Assembly (NCBI RefSeq): GCF_017068455.1
Contig: NZ_CP070608.1
Coordinates: 2,151,488-2,215,487 of the forward strand
Length of the DNA stretch: 64,000 nt
Direction of reading: 5' to 3'
Source: Fulvivirga lutea
Lineage (GTDB): Bacteria; Bacteroidota; Bacteroidia; Cytophagales; Cyclobacteriaceae
In this document: in pieces, positions 1 to 8,134 of the stretch
Numbering within the stretch: position 1 is the stretch's first letter
Layout: every line of letters starts with the position of its first letter
Position numbers and translations under genes: made by a program
Notes under the pieces: model-generated
What the model was told of the DNA's origin: nothing
The model's input: only the letters and a program-made list of their open reading frames with translations
The model's database searches: none

Positions 1-717
1 AGCATCAATAAATTCTTGAATTCCTTCGGTAATATCGCTTTCTATTATAGTGTGGTATTTGAAATGATGAATATCATTATTTAGCATTTTTTCTTTCAGT
101 GACTGATAAATATCTTTTTGGGCTGTTGTCAGCTCTTCAGTTTTCTTTTCTGTAACATGAAATGCTTCCACAGAAGCTTCATAGCGAACTATAAAGGGCT
201 GTAAGTCCTCTAACGATATTTCATCTTTTGTTTCACCTTCATCAAGTGCTAACCCTACTCTTTTTAAAGGTTGGTATTTATAATTTTCCGGAATTATTAA
301 TACTGAGCAATTAGATTCTCTAGAAAGCAATTCAGCTTTTGTTCCAAAAAATGCTTCCAAATCGGTAGATTCTTCACTGTTTAGCACAAGCAAGTCAGGA
401 GTAAATTCTTCTGGCATATTCGACAATAGCGTATGCGCTGATCCCGGCATCACTAATAATTGATATTCAATATCTTGTAACTCAGAAAGTTCGTTTAATC
501 TCTTTTCTGTGCTTTCACGAATTTTATCTTCATCGAATGGTTCAATCGGTGCCGTTAATCCTCCAAATTGCTCCGTTGTAAATTCCTCAGTATAAATAGG
601 ATAGCACTTCAGCAAAATTAACCGCGCATTCAACTTTTTTGTAAGTTGAATTGTCGGTTTTAAATGTGATGATAATTGATCGGTAAGATCGATTAGTGCT
701 AGAATATTGTTAATCAT
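1..717 (-). CDS. Universal stress protein (UspA family), tandem-domain, 3' end missing
   Basis: This is an open frame of 239 codons that runs off the left edge of the window, so the C-terminus is missing. It begins MINNILALIDLTDQ, which fits the first beta strand and acidic loop of a UspA domain. The first domain (about residues 1-145) ends with a strand reading SNCSVLIIPENYKY, the usual UspA C-terminal strand. A second, more divergent domain begins with RVGLALDEGE. Two-domain cytosolic Usp proteins are common in Bacteroidota and are linked to stress or redox responses; the ligand cannot be read here. It is divergent from the helical protein gene at 1049. The domain call is fairly sure and the physiological role is unknown. 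Confidence 0.8.
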   Translation of the reverse strand, partial: MINNILALIDLTDQLSSHLKPTIQLTKKLNARLILLKCYPIYTEEFTTEQFGGLTAPIEPFDEDKIRESTEKRLNELSELQDIEYQLLVMPGSAHTLLSNMPEEFTPDLLVLNSEESTDLEAFFGTKAELLSRESNCSVLIIPENYKYQPLKRVGLALDEGETKDEISLEDLQPFIVRYEASVEAFHVTEKKTEELTTAQKDIYQSLKEKMLNNDIHHFKYHTIIESDITEGIQEFIDA

Positions 718-1048
718 ATTTAGTTTAATTGTGTTCTGTTATACAGTCTTTTAAGTACAAGCACTATACCACTAATGCAGAACAAGGTCTGGTAATCATT
801 TAGAGTGTTTTGCCCTTTTAGCCACAAACTCCTGTAGAAAAATGTACCCATCTTAGTAATGCAGTCGTAGAAATAACTTCTCAGAAGTGCACACATTTAA
901 CTCTCTTCTTATTATAACAGCGAAATAAATAGTAGGCATAACTTTTGGCGAATATTATAGAAAAGGCAATCCTGTTGTAACGGGTTAGTAGTCAATAAAT
1001 TAACCCTTATATACTATCCTAAAGTAGCAAGCCCTAAAAAAAGACGTT
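718..1048. other. Intergenic region, divergent promoters presumed
   Basis: These 331 bases separate the Usp gene (minus) from the small helical protein gene (plus). I find no credible ORF, no RNA gene and no clean TAnnTTTG box. A short GGGTTA / TAACCC pair (982-987 / 1001-1006) could form a weak hairpin about 45 bases upstream of the next start. Confidence 0.4.
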
Positions 1049-1504
1049 ATGAATAACAAGAAAACGAAAATAAAGCAGCTGATTAAAAAATTAAAAATGG
1101 CTGAAGAAATTTATAAAAGAGCGTCTATCAAAGTTCATGATCGACCTATGACAGAATATTTTGCAGCTTTGGCCAATAAGAAAAATGGATTCATTGATAC
1201 ATTGGTTGCCAACTCTCAATTAGGTCAAGAAAATGTGTCTATTGGAGTAAAAGATCGTTTTCGTGTTGAAATGGAGAAAATAGGTATTGAAGTGAATAGT
1301 ATTTTAATAAGGCTCAATGAGTTTGAATTGATGGATTTCTGCATTAAGCGTGAGGAAGAACTTGTATCAATGTATCAAAACGTGCTGAACGAATATGACG
1401 ATCAAGATTTTGTTGAGAAAATGATACTGGATCAATTAGTATACTCTAAAGACATACTCATTAGGCTTAATGAGAAAAAAGATACCTATGAATATAAATA
1501 TTAG
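1049..1504 (+). CDS. Small all-helical protein, possibly ferritin-like / DUF2383
   Basis: A 151-residue soluble protein, rich in Lys, Glu and Leu, with no signal peptide or membrane segment. It looks like a four-helix bundle. An early helix reads AEEIYKRASIKVHDRPMTEY and a later one has the EEELVSMYQNVL pattern. The spacing of acidic residues and the phrase YFAALANKKNGFIDTL resemble the DUF2383 (PA2169) ferritin-like family, but I cannot confirm the fold or any metal ligands. It lies between a universal stress protein and a sigma-54 response regulator, so a stress-related role is plausible. The ATG at 1049 is the first in-frame start, and no Shine-Dalgarno sequence is visible. Confidence 0.5.
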   Translation: MNNKKTKIKQLIKKLKMAEEIYKRASIKVHDRPMTEYFAALANKKNGFIDTLVANSQLGQENVSIGVKDRFRVEMEKIGIEVNSILIRLNEFELMDFCIKREEELVSMYQNVLNEYDDQDFVEKMILDQLVYSKDILIRLNEKKDTYEYKY

Positions 1505-1615
1505 TATTAGCTAGCCAGAGTTCCGGAATAATAAACGGGAATTATCATTCATTTTTAGTATATTTTGTTTCCAATCAAAATCTTCAGTTTTTAACGAAGA
1601 ATATAGGAGGAATTA

Positions 1616-3016
1616 ATGATCAAACCCGCTTCCAGAAGTATTCTCATCATTGACGGTGACGAAAGTATTAGCATTAAGTTGAATAAGTATCTCTCAAAAA
1701 AGGGATTCAATGTTCTTGTAGAAGATAGTGTTCAAAGTGCTCTTTCGCTAATCAAAAAGGAAAAAATAGATCTGGTAATTACAGATTTTGAGCTGGCTAA
1801 ATATACTGGCATTGAGTTATTGCAAAAGGTTAAGATTTACAACCCTGCTATTCAGGTAATTATTGTTACCGCTTATGCTGAAATTCGTTTAGCCGTTGAA
1901 GCTCTTAAAAAAGGTGCCTTTGATTATGTTACTAAACCTTTATTTCCCGATGAAATTTTAGACACTATCAACAATGCACTGGAGGCACGATTAGAAGCAC
2001 TGGAACAGCCAAAGGTTTCAAATCGAAAATCAAATAAAGTTGTACCCAAATACATTAATGGTTCAAGCTATCAATCGCAGTTAGTAGAAAAGCACATCGA
2101 CCTTATTGCACCTACTGATATGTCAGTGATTATATCTGGGGAAACAGGCACAGGCAAAGAATATGTGGCAAGGCGAATTCACATGAAAAGCAAACGAAAC
2201 AACATGCCATTTGTGGCTGTTGATTGTGGAACGCTACCCCATGAATTAGCAGGTAGCGAGCTGTTTGGACATGTGAAAGGAGCTTTTACAGGAGCTCTTT
2301 CCGATCATAAAGGTTGTTTTGAACGTGCTCATGGAGGAACATTGTTTTTGGATGAAATAGGTAATCTCAGCTATGAAAATCAGGTACAGTTATTAAGAGC
2401 ACTTCAAGAAGGTGTTATAAGGCCTGTGGGAGGTTCAAAAGAAATAAGGGTAAACGTTCGTGTTTTGGTTGCCACCAATGAAGATTTAAAGATGTTGGTG
2501 GAGAAAGGCAATTTCAGGGAGGATATTTACCATCGATTGAATGAATTTAAAATTGACTTAGCACCTTTGCGTGAACGAAATGAAGACATTGAAATATTTG
2601 CAGCACACTTTTTAAAACTGGCAAATACCAAACTAAAAAAGAACATTACAGGCTTTAGTGTAGACGTTTTAGAAAAATTTAAGATGTATGATTGGCCAGG
2701 TAACCTGAGGGAGTTACAAAACATGATTAAGCGAGCCGTGCTCATTTGTAAAAGCGATAAAATTGAAATATCCTGCTTGCCTCCAGAAATTACACAACTG
2801 AAATCATTCAATGATCTTAGTACAAGTATTATGGTGGCTAATGGCACAGAAGCCATCAGTTTAAGAGAGATTACCGAAAGAGCCGAAAGAGGCGCCATAC
2901 TCGAAGTACTTCGGCAAACCGATTATAATAAGACCAAAACTGCTTCATTATTACAAATTGATCGTAAAACATTGTACAATAAAATGAAGTCTTTGAAGAT
3001 TGTAGAAAATGCTTGA
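1616..3016 (+). CDS. NtrC-family sigma-54-dependent response regulator
   Basis: A 466-residue three-domain activator. Residues 8-120 are a receiver domain: acidic residues D13 and D15, phospho-acceptor D57 (VITDFEL), T85 and K107. An AAA+ sigma-54 interaction domain follows, with Walker A GETGTGKE near residue 175, the sigma-54 contact loop GAFTGA near 221 and Walker B LFLDEIG near 245. The last 40 residues are a Fis-type helix-turn-helix (NKTKTASLLQIDRKTLYNKM). It should activate sigma-54 promoters after phosphorylation by a kinase that is not adjacent. The start is firmly set by AGGAGG at 1605-1610, five bases before the ATG; such a strong ribosome binding site is unusual in this phylum. 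The target genes are unknown. Confidence 0.93.
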   Translation: MIKPASRSILIIDGDESISIKLNKYLSKKGFNVLVEDSVQSALSLIKKEKIDLVITDFELAKYTGIELLQKVKIYNPAIQVIIVTAYAEIRLAVEALKKGAFDYVTKPLFPDEILDTINNALEARLEALEQPKVSNRKSNKVVPKYINGSSYQSQLVEKHIDLIAPTDMSVIISGETGTGKEYVARRIHMKSKRNNMPFVAVDCGTLPHELAGSELFGHVKGAFTGALSDHKGCFERAHGGTLFLDEIGNLSYENQVQLLRALQEGVIRPVGGSKEIRVNVRVLVATNEDLKMLVEKGNFREDIYHRLNEFKIDLAPLRERNEDIEIFAAHFLKLANTKLKKNITGFSVDVLEKFKMYDWPGNLRELQNMIKRAVLICKSDKIEISCLPPEITQLKSFNDLSTSIMVANGTEAISLREITERAERGAILEVLRQTDYNKTKTASLLQIDRKTLYNKMKSLKIVENA

Positions 3017-3086
3017 TCAAATTATTGTTCATAACTGTAGTTACAACCCAAAAAATACTACGTATTAAAAGCCGTTTATTCCAAAG

Positions 3087-3440
3087 TTACTCATCCCTTT
3101 TTACGAGAGCCAACCAATCATTTTCTAATTCCAGATATCCATATTCGTAACAAAAATAATAGGTTGCTCCTGCCTTAGTTATATAAGTATTCGTGTGAAA
3201 ATTGAAGTCGAACCCATGTTCTAGAAGCTTTGCTTTTGGAGCTTTACTCTTGCCGTTAGGGGTGAGCTTTTCAAGAATCCTTCGATTTTTTCTTAAGGTA
3301 TTGTTAACCTTTCTTATGTAGTTATTAGAGTCGCTATTTAGTCTGTTATTGTAGGAATTTCTGCATTGGTCAGAACAGAATTTTTTATCATTTCTACCAA
3401 ATATTTTGGTTCCGCACTCAATACACTCTTTTTCTTCCAT
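3087..3440 (-). CDS. Zinc-ribbon protein of unknown function
   Basis: A 117-residue protein whose N-terminus carries a probable zinc ribbon: C6 and C9 (CIEC), then C22 and C26 (FCSDQC). A basic segment follows (about residues 38-70, YIRKVNNTLRKNRRILEKL). The C-terminal half is aromatic (TKAGATYYFCYEYGYLELENDWLALV), with no recognised domain. The N-terminal motif resembles small zinc ribbons of nucleic-acid-associated proteins. It is divergent from ssb, and the 184-base gap holds repeats that could regulate both genes. Similar hypothetical proteins are common in Bacteroidota, but I cannot assign a role. Confidence 0.65.
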   Translation of the reverse strand: MEEKECIECGTKIFGRNDKKFCSDQCRNSYNNRLNSDSNNYIRKVNNTLRKNRRILEKLTPNGKSKAPKAKLLEHGFDFNFHTNTYITKAGATYYFCYEYGYLELENDWLALVKRDE

Positions 3441-3468
3441 TTTATGTAATTAATTGAAAATCAATACT

Positions 3469-3542
3469 ATAGTCGTTTACAAACGTTTACAAATGTAATT
3501 TAAACGAATACAATTAATTATCATACGACTATCGCTTTTTTC
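3469..3542. repeat. Tandem and inverted repeats in the zinc-ribbon/ssb divergent region
   Basis: Two perfect tandem copies of CGTTTACAAA lie at 3474-3493. An inverted relative (AATTTAAACG) follows at 3497-3506. The block is bounded by ATAGTCGT (3469-3476) and its exact reverse complement ACGACTAT (3535-3542). This looks like a bidirectional regulatory site, but no regulator can be named. Confidence 0.5.
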
Positions 3543-3624
3543 TCATCCTTACTTTGCTTCAGCGAAACGGAAAAACCGAACAGCGAAATCAAAATCTTAA
3601 TTATAAACTTTAAATTTTATTACC

Positions 3625-3963
3625 ATGAAAAATCTAAGAAACAGCGTACAATTAATTGGCAGACTAGGTAAAGATCCTGAAGTAAAAACATTAACAAGTG
3701 GTAAGTCTTTAACAACGTTTTCCATAGCCACGTCCGATACCTACAAAAATGCGAATGGCGAGAAAGTGGAGGATACGCAATGGCACAACATTGTTGCTTG
3801 GGGCAAGCAATCAGAAATAGCTGGGGAGTACTTGAAAAAAGGACAGGAAGTTGCGATTGAAGGCAAGCTTATTCACAGGTCTTACGAGACTAATTCCGGA
3901 GAGAAAAAGTATGTCACAGAAATCAATCTAAATGAACTTTTGATGATTGGTGGAAAGAAATAA
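3625..3963 (+). CDS. ssb: Single-stranded DNA-binding protein, short form without acidic tip
   Basis: A 112-residue protein that is essentially one OB fold. It shows the SSB signature NSVQLIGRLGKDPEVK at the N-terminus, TQWHNIVAWGK in the middle, and the KKGQEVAIEGKL / VTEINLNEL strands. It should bind single-stranded DNA as an oligomer. It stops at LMIGGKK straight after the OB fold. The Gly/Pro-rich linker and the acidic DDDIPF-type C-terminus that recruits replication and repair partners are both absent. It is not beside rpsF/rpsR, so it is likely a secondary SSB paralogue. It is followed by an unusually structured 3' region and a terminator. Confidence 0.92.
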   Translation: MKNLRNSVQLIGRLGKDPEVKTLTSGKSLTTFSIATSDTYKNANGEKVEDTQWHNIVAWGKQSEIAGEYLKKGQEVAIEGKLIHRSYETNSGEKKYVTEINLNELLMIGGKK

Positions 3964-4028
3964 TCGAATCCTGATTTTGGTCATATTTTTTTACTAATCT
4001 TCTACTTACATTTACTATGTACTTCAGA

Positions 4029-4100
4029 GAGTCACTGACTCGTGAGGTACTCCAGAAATGGTGGTACTAGTACATTGAAGATGAACAATCATGTTCAATG
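4029..4100 (+). repeat. Series of hairpins downstream of ssb
   Basis: Three consecutive inverted repeats precede a terminator. GAGTCA-C-TGACTC is at 4029-4041. GTAC-T-CC / GG-TG-GTAC is at 4047-4067 and overlaps the palindrome GTACTAGTAC (4064-4073). CATTGAAGATGA-ACAA-TCATGTTCAATG is at 4073-4100, with one mismatch in a 12-bp stem. The density of stems suggests a structured 3' UTR or small RNA, not chance. Confidence 0.5.
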
Positions 4101-4107
4101 ACAGTCC

Positions 4108-4145
4108 AACTCAAAGGCGAGCACGGCTCGCCTTTGGAGTTTTAT
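4108..4145 (+). terminator. Strong intrinsic terminator
   Basis: A perfect 10-bp stem, AAAGGCGAGC (4113-4122) with GCTCGCCTTT (4126-4135), closes a 3-base loop. It is extended by AACTC / GAGTT past a single bulged G. It is followed by TTTATT. It ends the ssb transcript, or the structured RNA just before it, 72 bases ahead of the next gene. Confidence 0.8.
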
Positions 4146-4216
4146 TCCCAGATATTTTGCCACTTATAAAACTTACTTGCGTATAGGTCGTAGGATTTTA
4201 ATAATTTTACCACCGA

Positions 4217-6196
4217 ATGGATTTTTTAAGACCTCAGCTGCTGTACGGACTTTTTGCACTTGCCATACCCATCATCATCCATCTTTTTAATTTCCGAAAA
4301 ACAAAAAGGGTTTATTTTTCAAGTACGCGATTTTTAAAGCAGGTGAAAGATGCTACCAGCTCCAAGCTGAAATTGAAGCATTACCTGATCTTACTTTCTC
4401 GATTGCTATTTCTATTCTTTCTGATAATGGCATTTGCTCAACCAATAGTACCTGGAGAAGGAAATACATCAATAGCCTCTAAAGTGGCCATGTATCTGGA
4501 TAATAGCTTCAGCATGTCTAACGAGGTAGACGATGGGCGATCTGCATTTAATTCAGCCATCAACCGTGCTAATGAGTTGATTAAGGTGTATCCTAAAGGC
4601 ACTACGTTTAAGCTGTTAACGAATGATTTTGACCCTTTCTCAATCACCTATAAAAGCAGCACCGAAGTAGAAGACCAGCTCACAAAAATTCAGATGACCG
4701 GTATATCCAGAAGCGCTGATGAAATTTTAAACAGGTTAGCCAATGAAAATGACACTGACTCTTTGGATGTCTTTTGGATGAGTGATTTTCAAAAATCAAC
4801 GTTCGGAGAATCAGGTCAAAAAGTAGCTGACCAATTGAAACTGAATTTAATACCTGAATTATTTACAGCCAACGCAAATGTGTTTGTCGATTCGCTATAC
4901 ATTGAAAACCCTTTCCTAATCGGTAATGAAAAACTTAAGCTCAATGTTTTAATTTCCAATAGAGGTGATGCTGATGTAAGCGGATTAGGGGTGAAAGTTT
5001 TCATGGATAAGCGCCAGGTATCAACAGCTCTGGTGGATATTCCTGCTTTGGGTAAAAAAGAAATTTCTTTTGATGTAGGCTACGACTTGAAAAAATTAAA
5101 TAGAGGGCGAGTAAGTATTGAAGAATATCCTGTAACGTTTGATAACGATCTGTATTTTGTCATCAACCAGTTGGATAAGATTGCAGTTCTGGAGGTTAGA
5201 AATGAAAATTCATCGAAATACATTAAAGAAGTATATGCCAACACCAATCTTTTCGATTTTAAAAGTTATGACATCAGCAACCTAAACTACAACGAGCTTG
5301 ATAAGAGTGATTTTATTATCATGAACGAACTGGATTTAACATCGGCTTTGGTGTCGGCTTTAATGAAAAAGATTAATAATGATGGTCATGTCTTACTCAT
5401 CCCAAATTCAAAGCCCGATTTATCTAACCTTGGATTGTTAGGCGCAAATGTGAGTTTCTCTGAAGCTGAAGTGAAGTACAAAATAGCTTCTCCGGATTTT
5501 AATGACCCATTCTATGAAAATGTATTTGAAGAGAAAAATCCGAGATTTCAAATGCCTGAAGCCCAACCTGTATTGTTTTTAGGTAATGATAAAACGGCTT
5601 ATCTCAACTTTCAGAATGGGAGCTCCTACTTACGCCAAATCAAAAAAGGGTTAACTATTTTGGCGGCACCATTAAGCAATGAGTATAGCACCTTTGCCAA
5701 CCATGCCTTATTTGTTCCTGTTATGTACAAGCTAGCGGCATTAAGTGAGCGAGATCCCAACAGGCTTTATTACTACACTGACGATAATTATATTAATGTG
5801 CAAATTGATTCTATCAGGGTGGATAACGTACTAAAACTGTCAAATAATGATGTGGAGCTCATTCCATCTCAAAGAATTCTCAATAACTCAGTACAGCTTC
5901 AATTGCCGTCCAATGAATTGAAATCAGGTTTTTATAACCTCACATTTAAAGGTGACACCATCACTACTCTTGCATTTAATGTACCTCAGACAGAGTCAAA
6001 TTTAGATCAATTTGAGCCCGAGGAACTAACTGGACTATATCAGGGAAATGTGCAGGTAATTTCTTCAACTGATGAAACTAATTTTAGAAATCAATTAGAA
6101 AGTAAATACCAGGGACAGCCATTATGGAAGTTGGCAATTGTGCTAGCTCTTGTATTTTTGCTGTCAGAGGTTTTATTAATCAGGTTTTTTCCTTAA
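4217..6196 (+). CDS. BatA-type membrane protein with vWA-like domain
   Basis: A 659-residue inner-membrane protein. Residues 1-80 are the BatA/aerotolerance N-terminal double-membrane module: MDFLRPQLLYGLFALAIP, then IHLFNFRKTKRVYFSSTRFL, then a second helix LILLSRLLFLFFLIMAFAQP. A von Willebrand A-like domain follows, with a MIDAS-type DNSFSM at 95-100. The middle looks like a large periplasmic region, and a last helix (LWKLAIVLALVFLLSEVLLIRFF) anchors the C-terminus. It starts a co-directional block with the dihydroorotase homologue (13-base gap). Its molecular role is not established; envelope stress or assembly functions have been suggested for Bat proteins. Confidence 0.85.
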   Translation: MDFLRPQLLYGLFALAIPIIIHLFNFRKTKRVYFSSTRFLKQVKDATSSKLKLKHYLILLSRLLFLFFLIMAFAQPIVPGEGNTSIASKVAMYLDNSFSMSNEVDDGRSAFNSAINRANELIKVYPKGTTFKLLTNDFDPFSITYKSSTEVEDQLTKIQMTGISRSADEILNRLANENDTDSLDVFWMSDFQKSTFGESGQKVADQLKLNLIPELFTANANVFVDSLYIENPFLIGNEKLKLNVLISNRGDADVSGLGVKVFMDKRQVSTALVDIPALGKKEISFDVGYDLKKLNRGRVSIEEYPVTFDNDLYFVINQLDKIAVLEVRNENSSKYIKEVYANTNLFDFKSYDISNLNYNELDKSDFIIMNELDLTSALVSALMKKINNDGHVLLIPNSKPDLSNLGLLGANVSFSEAEVKYKIASPDFNDPFYENVFEEKNPRFQMPEAQPVLFLGNDKTAYLNFQNGSSYLRQIKKGLTILAAPLSNEYSTFANHALFVPVMYKLAALSERDPNRLYYYTDDNYINVQIDSIRVDNVLKLSNNDVELIPSQRILNNSVQLQLPSNELKSGFYNLTFKGDTITTLAFNVPQTESNLDQFEPEELTGLYQGNVQVISSTDETNFRNQLESKYQGQPLWKLAIVLALVFLLSEVLLIRFFP

Positions 6197-6209
6197 CTCG
6201 GAGTAATTT

Positions 6210-7478
6210 ATGGCTAAAGTACTTATCAAGTCTGTTACAATTTCCAACAAAGGGTCTGCGCATCATGGTAAAGTAGTGGATGTGCTTGTTTCAGGTGGTG
6301 AGATTAAGAAAATAGGAAAAGTAACAGAAGAGGTTAAAACTACGATCAATGGTAAGGGCATGATACTGAGCTCAGGCTGGGTAGATATGCGCGCGTGGCT
6401 GGCCGATCCGGGTCTGGAGCATAAAGAAGATTTGGAGTCAAGTAGATTGGCTGCTGCTGATGGAGGTTTTACACATGTTACAGCTCTCCCAAACAACCAG
6501 CCTGTTACCCAAACGAAAAATGACGTTGCTTATATCAAAGGAGGCAATGCTGGTTCATTGGTGCAGTTACATCCAATAGCGGCAGTAACGCTAGGCGCAA
6601 AAGGAGAGGACCTCACAGAAATGATTGATTTACATACTGCCGGAGCAATCGCTTTTTCCGATGGCTTGAAGCCGATTTGGCATTCAGATATTCTGCTTAA
6701 ATCATTGCAATACCTTCAAAAATTTGATGGTTTGCTAATCGATAGGCCCGAAGATATTCATCTGAATATGTTTGGTGTGATGAACGAAGGTGTTGAGAGC
6801 ACCATGCTGGGAATGAAAGGGATGCCGAACCTGTCGGAAGATTTAATCATTCAAAGAAATTTATCAATACTCGCATATTCGGGTGGACGATTACATTTAA
6901 CATGTCTATCAACAGAAAAATCCGTGGCGTTGATTAAAGAGGCGAGAAAGAAGGGCTTAAACGTGACTTGCGATATCGCATCATATCAACCTTTATTAGA
7001 TGATTCCGCACTTGAAGGTTTCGATACTTCGTTTAAGGTAAACCCGCCATTGCGCATACAAGCCGATAATAAGGCCTTGATTAAAGGGTTGCAGGATGGT
7101 ACCATCGATGTGATCGTTTCGAATCATATTCCACATGATGAAGAATGTAAAAAACTGGAGTTTGATTTAGCAGACTTTGGAATTACCTCTCTTCAAACAG
7201 TCGCCTCTAACTTGTCAGCACTAAGCGAAAAGGTAGATATGCATCTGCTCATCGAAAAAGTGACAACCAATCCGAGAAATTTATTGGGATTGGACGCTGC
7301 AACTATTGAAGAAGGAGCTGAAGCTGATTTAACACTGTTTGATCCCAACGCAAAATGGAAGTTGAACTCCTCGAGCAATAAATCTAAGTCAGTGAATTCA
7401 CCTTATTTTAATCAGGAATTAAAGGGAAAAGCCATAGCCGTATTTAATAACGGTCAGGCATCTGTTAGTAGCATATGA
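6210..7478 (+). CDS. Dihydroorotase homologue, predicted catalytically inactive
   Basis: A 422-residue amidohydrolase-fold protein with type I dihydroorotase landmarks in order: SSGWVDM, ADPGLEHKED, GGFTHVTALPNNQPVT, AFSDG, MNEGVESTMLG, LSTEKSVALIKEA, FGITSLQT and NPRNLLGL. The metal and catalytic residues are mostly gone. The HxH pair is R61/W63 (DMRAW), the next His is R179 (IDRPED), the next is C232 (HLTCLST), and the catalytic Asp of TDHAPH is N305 (SNHIPH). Only D151 (FSDG) remains. In Pseudomonas such pseudo-dihydroorotases are structural partners of aspartate carbamoyltransferase; pyrB lies at 59675 in this window. The stop overlaps the next start as ATGA. Confidence 0.85.
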   Translation: MAKVLIKSVTISNKGSAHHGKVVDVLVSGGEIKKIGKVTEEVKTTINGKGMILSSGWVDMRAWLADPGLEHKEDLESSRLAAADGGFTHVTALPNNQPVTQTKNDVAYIKGGNAGSLVQLHPIAAVTLGAKGEDLTEMIDLHTAGAIAFSDGLKPIWHSDILLKSLQYLQKFDGLLIDRPEDIHLNMFGVMNEGVESTMLGMKGMPNLSEDLIIQRNLSILAYSGGRLHLTCLSTEKSVALIKEARKKGLNVTCDIASYQPLLDDSALEGFDTSFKVNPPLRIQADNKALIKGLQDGTIDVIVSNHIPHDEECKKLEFDLADFGITSLQTVASNLSALSEKVDMHLLIEKVTTNPRNLLGLDAATIEEGAEADLTLFDPNAKWKLNSSSNKSKSVNSPYFNQELKGKAIAVFNNGQASVSSI

Positions 7479-8017
7479 AGCCAATTGTATCAACCCCGCT
7501 AAAGTATGGTTTAATTGGGTCGGTAATGGCCATGATTGTGATCGTATTTCTATATTATACGGGTAAACATCCGCTATTAATACCCATCTTCTTTGATGTA
7601 AGGGTAATATTATTCGCGCTGTTTATTTTCTTCGGCATCAAAGAGTACAAGACCCAGTTTAACGAAGGTTTTTTGCAGTTTTGGCAAGGAATGGTGATAG
7701 GTATTGGTATATATGTCATTATCGGGCTAGTAACAGGTATTTTCGTGATAGCATTTTCATCTATAGAGCCTCAATTCTTTGCAGATTATATTGAAGGTAC
7801 TATTCGTGGGCTTGAATTGGATAAAGACCAAATTGTTAACCAAGGCAAAATTACTTTGACTGAAGAGCAGTATAATGCTCAGGTTCAAATGCTCAGAGAA
7901 TCGACTCCAACGGTTTTAGGAATTGATTACTTTATTAAAAGCACATTGCTTGGGTTTTTTATCACCATCATTATAGCTGTATTCCTTAGAAAATCTGAAA
8001 AAAGGTTTAGTAAGTAA
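7475..8017 (+). CDS. DUF4199 membrane protein (first copy)
   Basis: A 180-residue inner-membrane protein with four hydrophobic segments: LIGSVMAMIVIVFLYY, LLIPIFFDVRVILFALFIFFGIKEY, FWQGMVIGIGIYVIIGLVTGIFVIAF and a C-terminal LLGFFITIIIAVFL. The pattern IKEYK-x6-GFLQFWQGMVIG matches DUF4199, a Bacteroidota family of unknown function. It overlaps the dihydroorotase homologue by four bases, so the two are probably translationally coupled. It is paralogous to the next gene. Confidence 0.85.
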   Translation: MKPIVSTPLKYGLIGSVMAMIVIVFLYYTGKHPLLIPIFFDVRVILFALFIFFGIKEYKTQFNEGFLQFWQGMVIGIGIYVIIGLVTGIFVIAFSSIEPQFFADYIEGTIRGLELDKDQIVNQGKITLTEEQYNAQVQMLRESTPTVLGIDYFIKSTLLGFFITIIIAVFLRKSEKRFSK

Positions 8018-8134
8018 CGCTTGGCAAGTGGAATTTGCCGATAATCCATTTAAATTACCACGCACTAAGTGTAATTTTTCATTTTCAGAAGGTACTAATA
8101 CTTTTGAAATAACTTCAACCTAAAAATATTAAAC

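Noticed and set aside
2527-2898. 123-codon antisense ORF within the sigma-54 regulator gene
   Set aside because: A shadow frame of a strongly conserved coding sequence.
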